Below, piece after piece: positions 1 through 6,016 of a stretch of 9,960 nucleotides of DNA. The first letter of the stretch is position 1; the number at the start of each line of letters is the position of its first letter. Position numbers and translations under genes: made by a program. The stretch spans positions 1-9,960 of the forward strand of contig JAISFK010000040.1 of NCBI GenBank assembly GCA_031263625.1, in the 5' to 3' direction. The stretch comes from Clostridiales bacterium. Its GTDB lineage: Bacteria; Bacillota; Clostridia; WRLR01. The notes beneath the pieces were generated by a model. It was not told the DNA's origin. It searched no databases and saw only the letters and a program-made list of their open reading frames with translations.

Positions 1-243
1 GCGGGCATAGACCCGGCCGCCGCGTCGCAGGCGGTGCGCGTGTACAGCCGCTTTGACGTGGACCGCAGCGGCGCGGTGACGCTCGCGGACGTGGAGATCG
101 TCCGCGACCTGCTGGGCAGCGGCAAGATCGGCGGGGAGTGGGCGACAGAGCTTTTGGGGCGCTGCGACCTGGACGGCAGCGGCGTCATAGACATAGCGGA
201 TCTGACGCTAGTTCTGGCAAAATACGAATCGACAGTGCGCTAG
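1..243 (+). CDS. C-terminal end of a dockerin-bearing, probably secreted protein (partial, 5' end outside window)
   Basis: The reading frame is open from base 1 to a TAG stop at 241-243, giving 80 visible residues. A two-repeat dockerin fills most of it. Calcium-type loop 1 has D19, D21, S23 and D30; loop 2 has D56, D58, S60 and D67, each followed by a hydrophobic helix (loop 2: IADLTLVLAKY). Dockerins bind cohesin modules and so attach secreted enzymes to a partner protein. The residues before loop 1 (IDPAAASQAV...VYSRFD) resemble those before the dockerin of the hydrolase at 999-5939 (ISPSSALASV...LFSRFD). The missing upstream part may therefore hold a similar cohesin-like module (inference). 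Here the dockerin is C-terminal with only five residues after the last helix; in the hydrolase it is near the N-terminus. The catalytic or binding function lies outside the window and cannot be named. Confidence 0.85.
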   Translation, partial: AGIDPAAASQAVRVYSRFDVDRSGAVTLADVEIVRDLLGSGKIGGEWATELLGRCDLDGSGVIDIADLTLVLAKYESTVR

Positions 244-350
244 GCGTTGCAGTTCGCGCCCTGGCTCGGCCAATCGCGGGCGACGGCAAAAGCGCTTAGA
301 GGCCGCTGAAATCTATACTCGTGTTCGATTGGAAATTCAGTATAAAAGAA

Positions 351-419
351 CGTCATTTGAGGGCTCGTCCCAGAATCCAAAAATCAAAGGCTGGATTCCG
401 GGACAAGCGCGGAATGACG
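351..419. repeat. Palindromic intergenic repeat, MITE-like
   Basis: An imperfect inverted repeat has arms 351-379 and 392-419 around a 12-base AT-rich centre. Both outer ends read CGTCATT / AATGACG. The inner arm parts, TCCC(A/G)GAATCCA and its complement, also match well. The plus-strand core TGGATTCCGGGACAAG and the end GGAATGACG are typical of small dispersed palindromic elements found between genes in many bacteria (recollection, not a search). No protein is encoded. It could also fold as an RNA hairpin behind the upstream gene, but no T-run follows it. Confidence 0.6.
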
Positions 420-511
420 GGGAACCAAATCGGCCGCATCTGTATACTGGCCGGCGCAGCTCTGAACTGCAACGCCGTTGACGGCGGCGCTGGCGAAGTA
501 TTTCCATATAA

Positions 512-540
512 TTGACAAAAATAGAAAATTAAGGCATAAT
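512..540 (+). promoter_or_regulatory. Sigma-70 (SigA) type promoter of the small toxin gene
   Basis: The -35 box TTGACA (512-517) is a perfect consensus. A 17-base spacer separates it from the -10 box CATAAT (535-540), a one-base mismatch to TATAAT. The spacer is AT-rich in an otherwise GC-rich region. Transcription should start near 546-548, leaving a leader of about 70 bases before the start codon at 616. A TATAAT string at 507-512 overlaps the -35 box but has no partner at proper spacing. Confidence 0.8.
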
Positions 541-571
541 GTCTATTAAGAGTTGCCGTTTGGCGGACTGC

Positions 572-608
572 TCCCCTATTATCAGCCAAGTCACATGCTG
601 AGAGGGGG
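572..608 (+). promoter_or_regulatory. Leader hairpin that can hide the toxin ribosome binding site
   Basis: In the predicted toxin mRNA, TCAGC (582-586) can pair with GCTGA (597-601). Just outside, TCCCCT (572-577) can pair with AGGGGG (603-608, last pair a wobble), across a small internal loop. The second helix covers the Shine-Dalgarno stretch GAGGGGGTGAT (602-612) of the gene starting at 616. Hiding the ribosome site in secondary structure is known for several type I toxin mRNAs. The pairing is read by eye, not computed. Confidence 0.55.
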
Positions 609-615
609 TGATGCG

Positions 616-711
616 ATGGCTAACAAGCTTGAAATTTTGAAGCTGGCGCTGGAAATTGCGCTAATTGTCGTTCAAATCTACTTCCTGCTGAAAAGCAAGA
701 AGCCGAAATAA
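616..711 (+). CDS. Small membrane peptide, probable holin-like type I toxin (31 aa)
   Basis: The frame starts at ATG 616, about seven bases after a strong GGGGG ribosome site, and ends with TAA at 709-711. The peptide begins MANKLEILKLALEIAL, has one hydrophobic segment (about residues 5-25) and ends in a basic tail, KSKKPK. One membrane span, about 30 residues and a lysine-rich tail fit the TxpA/BsrG/Fst and Hol-Tox groups of type I toxins, which damage the membrane when overproduced. The surroundings support this: a near-consensus promoter, a leader hairpin over the ribosome site, a shared hairpin terminator straight after the stop, and a convergent antisense promoter at 851-880. An ATG at 611 is in another frame and stops after nine codons. 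The toxin assignment comes from layout and peptide character, not a recognised sequence match. A harmless small membrane protein is the alternative. Confidence 0.65.
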   Translation: MANKLEILKLALEIALIVVQIYFLLKSKKPK

Positions 712-753
712 AGCAGAAACCGCCAAATCTTGATGATTGGCGGTTTCTTGCTT
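711..753. terminator. Bidirectional hairpin terminator shared by toxin mRNA and antisense RNA
   Basis: A 12-bp perfect stem, AGAAACCGCCAA (715-726) with TTGGCGGTTTCT (737-748), is extended on both sides with small bulges to 711-729/735-753. The tip is TTGAT. On the minus strand it runs into GCTTTATTTC, a fair U-tract. On the plus strand the T-rich 3' arm TTTCTTGCTT serves. It begins at the last base of the toxin stop codon. A bidirectional terminator between convergent toxin and antitoxin RNAs is the layout known for the Fst/par system. Confidence 0.75.
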
Positions 754-763
754 CAATGAATTA

Positions 764-794
764 ACGGAGCAGGCCGCTCACCACAAGCGGCAAC
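764..794. repeat. 31-bp direct repeat, copy 1
   Basis: Identical over 31 bases to 810-840, with a period of 46 bases. Each copy holds an inverted repeat, GCCGCT (773-778) and AGCGGC (786-791), around the loop CACCACA, so each folds into a hairpin in RNA. The minus strand reads GTTGCCGCTTGTGG at one end and CTGCTCCGT at the other. A shortened version of that same strand occurs on the plus strand in the toxin leader (552-574). Confidence 0.9.
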
Positions 795-809
795 TCTTGC
801 TTCGCTTTT

Positions 810-840
810 ACGGAGCAGGCCGCTCACCACAAGCGGCAAC
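810..840. repeat. 31-bp direct repeat, copy 2
   Basis: Second exact copy of the repeat at 764-794, with the internal palindrome at 819-824/832-837. It lies only about four bases downstream of the predicted antisense RNA start, so this hairpin would form the 5' end of that RNA. Confidence 0.9.
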
Positions 841-850
841 GCTTTCTTAT

Positions 851-880
851 ATTGTACGACGGCGCAGGGCGAAGCGTCAA
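851..880 (-). promoter_or_regulatory. Promoter of the antisense RNA
   Basis: Read on the minus strand, TTGACG (880-875) is followed after 18 bases by TACAAT (856-851). Each box differs from the sigma-70 consensus by one base. An A-run (CAAAAAATGC, 890-881) lies just upstream like an UP element. The start would fall near 844-845. It lies 119 bp downstream of the hydrolase stop codon on the same strand. Confidence 0.7.
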
Positions 881-937
881 GCATTTTTTGCGCCGCGCAT
901 GCGGAAATCTGTGCCGGAAATCTGTGTCGGCCCATGC

Positions 938-974
938 GCCGGCGGCCCGCCAGCTAAATCGCACGCCCGCCGGC
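938..974 (-). terminator. GC-rich stem-loop behind the hydrolase gene, possible weak terminator
   Basis: GCCGGCGG (938-945) is the exact reverse complement of CCGCCGGC (967-974), with a 21-base loop, starting 25 bases after the hydrolase stop. No T-run follows on the minus strand, so it does not look like an efficient intrinsic terminator. It may protect the 3' end of the mRNA. A short direct repeat, CGGAAATCTGTG (902-913 and 915-926), lies beyond it. No gene is seen between 881 and 998. Confidence 0.35.
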
Positions 975-998
975 CCGCGCGTCCGCAGGCCCGCCCGC

Positions 999-3900
999 TC
1001 ACTCGCCCGTGGGCGTCCCGTACAGCACCAGCTCCTGCAGCCCGAACGTGGTCGTTCCCGTGCCGCCCTCTATGTAGTTCGTGCATCCGAGAATCAGGTA
1101 GCGCGCGACCGCCGGCTGCCCCAAGTGCACGGCGGGGCCCCAGCCGTTGTTCGGGAAGCCGTTCGCGACCGAGGGCACGACCGCGTAATCCACCGTCCAG
1201 CTGGCGTCCAGCTCCGCCCGAATGGCGGCGTCGCCTATGGTGTCGCTGGCGGACCAAGGCAGCGAGCCGCCCGGCCCGTGCCAGACGTAGAACGGCACGT
1301 CGGTCTGCATGTTGTTCTTGGTCATGATGTACAGATCCGTGATCTCGTACTCCGCGCCCATATCGACGAGATAGAACCTGTCCACTCCCAGCCCCCAGTA
1401 GTCATAGGCGCTCACGGCCAGAGGGCCGGGAACCGGGTTGTCGTTTCCGGGATCCGCGCCCTGCGGCGTCCCCGCCGTGGCCACGGCGGCGCCGTCCGGC
1501 TCCAGCTGCTCGTTGAACGCGCGCTCCACCGGCCCCATCCAGCCCGCGTTGGTGCTCTGGATGGGCTTGAACGCGAAGCCCGACGCGTCTATCTTTGGCA
1601 GCGCCTTTTTCGCGTACACCCAAAAATCGTCCAGATAGTACACGCTCCTGTTCGTGTTCGGATCGGCGACCATCTGGAACCTTATGCCCGCGAGCGGCAG
1701 CGCCTGCGTCATGGTCGTGGTCGCCGCCCCGATTGAAACCCCGTCGTAGAACACCTCGTATGAAATGACGCCACCGCCGCCGAGCATGACGCGCGCTTTG
1801 AGCTGGTGCCATTCGTCCGGCGCAAGGGCCCGCCTGCCGCTGTCGCCGCTCCACTGCGGCTTGAACAGGTTCCCGCCCCCGCTGTTCGAGTAAATCGGCG
1901 ACCATGAGTCAAGAAGCGTCAGCTTTGGCGCGGAATAGCCGTCCTCCGCCCTGATCTTGAAGTCAATGAAGTACCATGTCCCGGCCCGCATGGACGCGAG
2001 CGCCTCGGCGGGGATCGTAAATTCCGGCGAAGCCGTCGTCGCCTGGAATTTCAGGATCTTGCCCTCGGTGCCGTCGGCGTTCGTGCCCGCGACCTCGGAA
2101 ACCGCCGCGCCGTAAGTCGAGTAGGCCGAGTACGCGCCGCCGGGCTCGTTGCCGCTCTCGCCGCCGCTCCCGCCGCCGGACGCGCCGTCAAAGTCGTTGT
2201 CGAACAGGTACTCGTGCGCGCCGTAGTCGGGCTTGGGCTCAAAAGTCCGCACGAACGGCGGCGGCGCCGTCTCGCCCTTTGCCAGATAGCCCCACAGCAT
2301 CATCTCCGGCACGGCGATCCACTCGGTCTCCCACTGGTCGGGCGGCAGCGTGTTCGGGCCGTCTTCAAAGCCCACGACCAGGTAGCGCGTCTCGACGTCA
2401 ACCTTGCCGTCAAACCACGTCCCATACGCCCCAAAATCGCACGCCGCCACCCTTTCCCAGCCGTCCCCGGCCAGCATGGCGATCACGTCGGCGCTTGACT
2501 CGCCGCCGTAGCTGAAGGCCGGCAGGTCGGCCTCGGCCCCCGTGTAGGCGTGCACGGCGAACACCTTGCCCGCTTTCAGCGAGCCGTTCTGGTCGTAAAC
2601 CATCACGTCCTTGAGCGCGTACTTCGCCCCCAAATCTATGATCGCGTAGCGGTTCAAAGCACCCGGATCCCACGCGCCGGGCGTCGCGCTGCCGCTTATG
2701 GCCGGCCTGGCGGACGCGGACGCGGCGCGCTCGTCGAACAGCTTGGCGGGATCCCCGTTGCTCGCGGTCAGCTTGTTCACCGCAAAGCCCCTCGAATCGA
2801 TCGCCGCCACAGTCGGCTTGTAGTACTCATCCGTGTTGGCGAGCACGAACACGGGCTTTTCGGTCACATCGACGGAAACCTTGCCGCCGATGATGCCCAG
2901 CTCGCTCACGGCGCCCCACTTGACCTTGTCGCGCATCTCGACGAGGTACGCGCGCTCCGTGCCCTCCGGGAGGGCGAGCTCGTAGCTGACGGCGTTGGCG
3001 CCGCCCTGGTCGCCGAGGGACGTGGGCAACCACAGCGCGAATATGTCCGTGGTGCCGTTGTCCTGGGTTTCCTCAAAATCCAGCACCCATGGGCCGGTCA
3101 GCCCGTCTTCCCCGCCCTTCTCGACTATGCCGCGCGTCTCCCTGTCAAGCTTCGCCGTGCCGAGCAGGAAGTTCGCCGTGCCCATGTAGTACCACGACGG
3201 CTTTGGCGAGCCGTCGCCCGTCGTGTTGATCATGCCGCACGACTCGAACCTGTCCATCGGGCTGTGGTCCATGCCGCCGTTGCCAAAGTCGTCCATCTCG
3301 AACTGCGTGACGCGATCCAGCCCCGCGGCGGCCAGAATCAGGGCCTCGCGCACGAGCCAGCGCCCCTGCGCCTCCTGCCCGGTCAGCCCGGCGTTCGTCG
3401 TGTCGTTGGCCGTCGCGCTCTGCGAGCTGCCCTGCTCCGAATCGTAGCCGTACTCCGTGAGCCATATTTCCTTGTCCGGGAAATATGCGTCCCTAAAACC
3501 CACAAAATCGCCCATCCTCTCGAACACGCGGTCGGCCTCTGGCGACAGCCCCGACTGCGCGTATCCGTCCGGAGAGTAGTAGTGGCCGTTGAAAACGTCG
3601 AACGGGTAGCGGACGTAGCCCTCGAGCGAGCCGCCGTGCGCCGCCTTCCACTGCTCCTCCGTCCGGTTCGCGTCGCACCATTTCATAAAGTCGTACACGA
3701 ACTGGCGCGCCGTGAAGCCCTTCCCGGCGGGGTCGTAGCCCGCGCCCTCGTCGTATATGATGCCCGCTAGCCCGCCGAGCACGAGGCTGGCGCCCGGATC
3801 GGCCTGTTTCACGCCCACGCCGGGGCCCATCGTGCCCATGTGCCCGTCGTAGTCCGCGCTCGTCATGGCCGCGAACTGCCCGCCGTTCCACGGCCCCAGG

Positions 3901-5939
3901 TTCGGCTCGTTCCAGTTCTCGAAATATCTGACCAGGCCAAGCCCCGTGCGCTTCTCCGTGCCCGCAGCGACTTTCAGCAGCGCCTCGTCCACGGCCGTGC
4001 CGCCGTAGCGCGCCGCGTGCTGGAACATGCTCTCGGCGTGCGCCCTGTAGGAGGCCGGGTTCAGCGAGTCCAAATCGCCCTGGAAGTTCGGGCGGGACTG
4101 CGGCGCGCCTATGACGCCGCCCTGTATGCAGATGGCCGCCTCGATGCCCGCGTTCGCCAGCGCCTCGTAGTACGCGTCGAACGCGCCCCACGTGTTCATG
4201 AACGCGACCGTCGGGTTCAGCGACATGGCCGAGTCGTTCTTCTGGCCGTTCCCGTCCGCGTGGTCGTTGGCGGACCATTCGGTCCAGCTCCAGTTGTGGT
4301 ATTCGCGCACGAGCCCCACGACGTCCAGGTTCCCGGCCGGCTCCGTGAAGTGCGCGTTCGTGCCGAAGAACTCGCCGAACGTGTAGTCGTAGTAGACGGG
4401 ATCCGCTGGATACGGCGTCAGCACCCACTCGTCCTCGCCGTCGCCGCTCGTCAGCTCCCCGAGCGCGACGCCGTAGACCGCGATCTCCGGCACGCACACG
4501 TCGCACACGTACTGCCCCGGATCGCTCTGCCAGCCGCCCTCCTCTCCCCAGGCGTAGCGGTTGGCGGCCGTGTCCTGCGCTTTTTTGAATGTGAGCGCCC
4601 CCGCCGTGAAGCCGCCGTCCCCGAAGGCTTCCGAGAGATTCAGGCGCTTCCACGCGCCGGCGTTCTCAATGGCGACGGCGCCGATTTTCACGTCGCCGCT
4701 GTAGATCTCGATCGCGCCCCCGATGACCTCGTATGGCTTATCGACCGTGTCCGGGTGGATCAGCGTCGCTGGGGCGTAGGACGGGCCGTCGTAGACCCAT
4801 ATGTCGAGCATGCGCACGTCCGCGCCGAAATTCACCGTGAACTGCGTGTTGGCCTCCGTCCACGCCGAGCCGGGCGTCCGCCACACGTTCGCGTTCGACG
4901 CCGCGCCGGAATCGACCGGCGGCATGTACGCGCTCGCCGAGTGCGGCGGGTTTGCCGCGACGGCGTCGTATTCGTCGAACAGCCTGCTCTGCTGCGCGAC
5001 GCCGTTGTTCTGCGGGTCGTAGATCATCGCCGGCACCAGCCTGATGAACGCCCCGTCGGGATCGGGCTCCGGATCCGGATCCGGATCGACCGGCCCGCCC
5101 GGTTCCCCCCGCGCCAGATACTTCGCCAGCACGAGCGTCAGGTCGGCGATGCCGATGATGCCGTCAGGATCCAGATCGCACCGCGCGACGACCGCCATCG
5201 CCTCCCTGTCGCCATCCGACACCTCGCTGCCCAGATAGTACCTTACATAGTCCACGTCCGGCAGCTCCACGGCGCCGTTCATGTCAATGTCGAAGCGGCT
5301 GAACAGGCTCACGGACGCAAGCGCCGAGGACGGGCTGATCGCGGCGTCCGCGAGGCGCGGCTTGCCATCGTCCCAATAGGAGATCTCCAGAAAGTCCAGC
5401 AGAAGCTCGACGTCTTTTTTTGCCGGGCCGGCCGCGCCGCCGGACTTGACGCGCACCTCCAGTATGTCCTCCCCGTCCTCCGCGCTGAACGTCGTGCCGC
5501 TCGCGGCGCGGAGCAGCACGGAATACGTCAGGTAGCCCGGCATGATCTCCGGGACGGCCCCCGCGAGGTTCACGTCAACGTAAACCCTGCCGGCGAAGCT
5601 GTCCGGGACCGCAAAGCTGACGGGGGCCTCGCCGGCGGGCGCGCCGGGATCGACGTCGCCCGCTCGCGCGCTCAGCTGCATGTACGCCGTGCCCACGTCG
5701 TGCAGGCCCTCGCCCCTTATCGCGAAGACGGCCTCCGCGACGCCGCCCTCCGAAACGCTCTCGTAATAGACCGTCTCGTTGAGGCTGCGGGCGTGCACGC
5801 CGGCCGCCATCGCGTCCCCGGCGCCCGGCTCGCCCGGCTCGGGCGGCGCCGCCGCGAGCCCCGGCGCCGCCATGCCGACGCACATGGCCAGGCTCAGAAC
5901 GATTGAAAAAAACTTCCTTTTCCCCTTCATGCCTTTCAT
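999..5939 (-). CDS. Secreted multidomain glycoside hydrolase with cohesin-like and dockerin modules (1646 aa)
   Basis: A signal peptide (about 1-31: basic KGKRK, hydrophobic core, AAPGLAAA) marks export. Next come a cohesin-like beta module (about 52-205), a dockerin (about 212-275; loops D217/D219/N221/D228 and D255/D257/D259/D266), a Pro-Asp linker (284-295), an F5/8-type-C-like binding module (about 297-495) and a catalytic barrel (about 510-940). The barrel has ENWNEPN with E678 as likely acid/base, NGHYYS at 784-789, and WLTEYGYD with E829 as likely nucleophile. This is the clan GH-A pattern; the NEPN/TEY context is closest to GH39-like enzymes, but the family is not certain. A beta domain (about 945-1040), a second F5/8-like module (about 1042-1220), a Gly-Ser linker, a LamG-like module (about 1240-1445) and a third F5/8-like module (about 1450-1645) follow. 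The ATG is five bases after GGAGGT, better placed than Met4. It is the last gene of the sugar-uptake operon, so it probably releases that transporter's substrate; the polysaccharide is unknown. Confidence 0.85.
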   Translation of the reverse strand: MKGMKGKRKFFSIVLSLAMCVGMAAPGLAAAPPEPGEPGAGDAMAAGVHARSLNETVYYESVSEGGVAEAVFAIRGEGLHDVGTAYMQLSARAGDVDPGAPAGEAPVSFAVPDSFAGRVYVDVNLAGAVPEIMPGYLTYSVLLRAASGTTFSAEDGEDILEVRVKSGGAAGPAKKDVELLLDFLEISYWDDGKPRLADAAISPSSALASVSLFSRFDIDMNGAVELPDVDYVRYYLGSEVSDGDREAMAVVARCDLDPDGIIGIADLTLVLAKYLARGEPGGPVDPDPDPEPDPDGAFIRLVPAMIYDPQNNGVAQQSRLFDEYDAVAANPPHSASAYMPPVDSGAASNANVWRTPGSAWTEANTQFTVNFGADVRMLDIWVYDGPSYAPATLIHPDTVDKPYEVIGGAIEIYSGDVKIGAVAIENAGAWKRLNLSEAFGDGGFTAGALTFKKAQDTAANRYAWGEEGGWQSDPGQYVCDVCVPEIAVYGVALGELTSGDGEDEWVLTPYPADPVYYDYTFGEFFGTNAHFTEPAGNLDVVGLVREYHNWSWTEWSANDHADGNGQKNDSAMSLNPTVAFMNTWGAFDAYYEALANAGIEAAICIQGGVIGAPQSRPNFQGDLDSLNPASYRAHAESMFQHAARYGGTAVDEALLKVAAGTEKRTGLGLVRYFENWNEPNLGPWNGGQFAAMTSADYDGHMGTMGPGVGVKQADPGASLVLGGLAGIIYDEGAGYDPAGKGFTARQFVYDFMKWCDANRTEEQWKAAHGGSLEGYVRYPFDVFNGHYYSPDGYAQSGLSPEADRVFERMGDFVGFRDAYFPDKEIWLTEYGYDSEQGSSQSATANDTTNAGLTGQEAQGRWLVREALILAAAGLDRVTQFEMDDFGNGGMDHSPMDRFESCGMINTTGDGSPKPSWYYMGTANFLLGTAKLDRETRGIVEKGGEDGLTGPWVLDFEETQDNGTTDIFALWLPTSLGDQGGANAVSYELALPEGTERAYLVEMRDKVKWGAVSELGIIGGKVSVDVTEKPVFVLANTDEYYKPTVAAIDSRGFAVNKLTASNGDPAKLFDERAASASARPAISGSATPGAWDPGALNRYAIIDLGAKYALKDVMVYDQNGSLKAGKVFAVHAYTGAEADLPAFSYGGESSADVIAMLAGDGWERVAACDFGAYGTWFDGKVDVETRYLVVGFEDGPNTLPPDQWETEWIAVPEMMLWGYLAKGETAPPPFVRTFEPKPDYGAHEYLFDNDFDGASGGGSGGESGNEPGGAYSAYSTYGAAVSEVAGTNADGTEGKILKFQATTASPEFTIPAEALASMRAGTWYFIDFKIRAEDGYSAPKLTLLDSWSPIYSNSGGGNLFKPQWSGDSGRRALAPDEWHQLKARVMLGGGGVISYEVFYDGVSIGAATTTMTQALPLAGIRFQMVADPNTNRSVYYLDDFWVYAKKALPKIDASGFAFKPIQSTNAGWMGPVERAFNEQLEPDGAAVATAGTPQGADPGNDNPVPGPLAVSAYDYWGLGVDRFYLVDMGAEYEITDLYIMTKNNMQTDVPFYVWHGPGGSLPWSASDTIGDAAIRAELDASWTVDYAVVPSVANGFPNNGWGPAVHLGQPAVARYLILGCTNYIEGGTGTTTFGLQELVLYGTPTGE

Positions 5940-5944
5940 GCCGC

Positions 5945-5950
5945 ACCTCC
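5945..5950 (-). promoter_or_regulatory. Ribosome binding site of the hydrolase gene
   Basis: GGAGGT on the minus strand, five bases before ATG 5939. It decides for the first Met of MKGMKGKRK over the in-frame Met4. Confidence 0.8.
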
Positions 5951-5971
5951 ATATTATTGTTTCAGTCCCCG

Positions 5972-6016
5972 TGTTCTTCGGCCCTTATGTTTTCAGCCCT
6001 TATATTCTCAGCCCTT
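5972..6016. repeat. Three tandem 15-bp units at the permease-hydrolase junction
   Basis: Units 5972-5986, 5987-6001 and 6002-6016 all end in GCCCTT and share a TT(C/T)T core. On the coding strand they read AAGGGCTGAGAATAT, AAGGGCTGAAAACAT and AAGGGCCGAAGAACA. The first coding-strand unit contains the TGA stop of the upstream permease. The AAGGG parts look like weak ribosome sites, but no start codon is served by them. Confidence 0.75.

Larger units (their letters stand above)
706..844 (-). ncRNA. Predicted antisense antitoxin RNA (about 140 nt)
   Basis: The RNA is inferred from the minus-strand promoter at 851-880, with a start near 844-845, and from the hairpin terminator at 711-753. It would contain both 31-base repeats as hairpins (core GCCGCT...AGCGGC, 7-base loop). 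Its 3' part would be fully complementary to the last bases of the toxin frame and to the toxin terminator. This overlap gives a pairing region for antitoxin action. Its first bases, AAAGCGTTGCCG, resemble the predicted start of the toxin mRNA, TAAGAGTTGCCG. Exact ends are estimates. An open frame on this strand (753-935) overlaps it, but it lacks a convincing ribosome site and I treat it as non-coding. Confidence 0.6.

Noticed and set aside
507..512. TATAAT as an alternative -10 box
   Set aside because: No -35 element at 16-18 bases upstream; the TTGACG at 478 is 23 bases away. It overlaps the better TTGACA promoter.
321..589. Short frames on both strands across the palindrome
   Set aside because: They run through the palindromic repeat and the toxin promoter and have no ribosome site or recognisable content.
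764..840. CRISPR array
   Set aside because: Only two repeats with a 15-base gap, too short for a spacer, and no cas genes. The link to the toxin leader explains them better.
881..890. T-run on the plus strand as a terminator
   Set aside because: No proper stem precedes it on the plus strand. On the minus strand it is an A-run upstream of the antisense -35 box.
753..935. 60-codon minus-strand frame over the direct repeats
   Set aside because: It covers the predicted antisense promoter and RNA; its start lies upstream of the mapped -35 box and it has no good ribosome site. Better explained as non-coding RNA.
5053..5090. GGATCC-like tandem repeat in the hydrolase gene
   Set aside because: It simply encodes the Asp-Pro linker after the dockerin, a common linker type.
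3840..5906. Open frame of 688 codons on the plus strand
   Set aside because: It is antisense to the hydrolase gene, with Arg/Val/Ala-rich text and no domain. High GC removes stop codons from the opposite strand.
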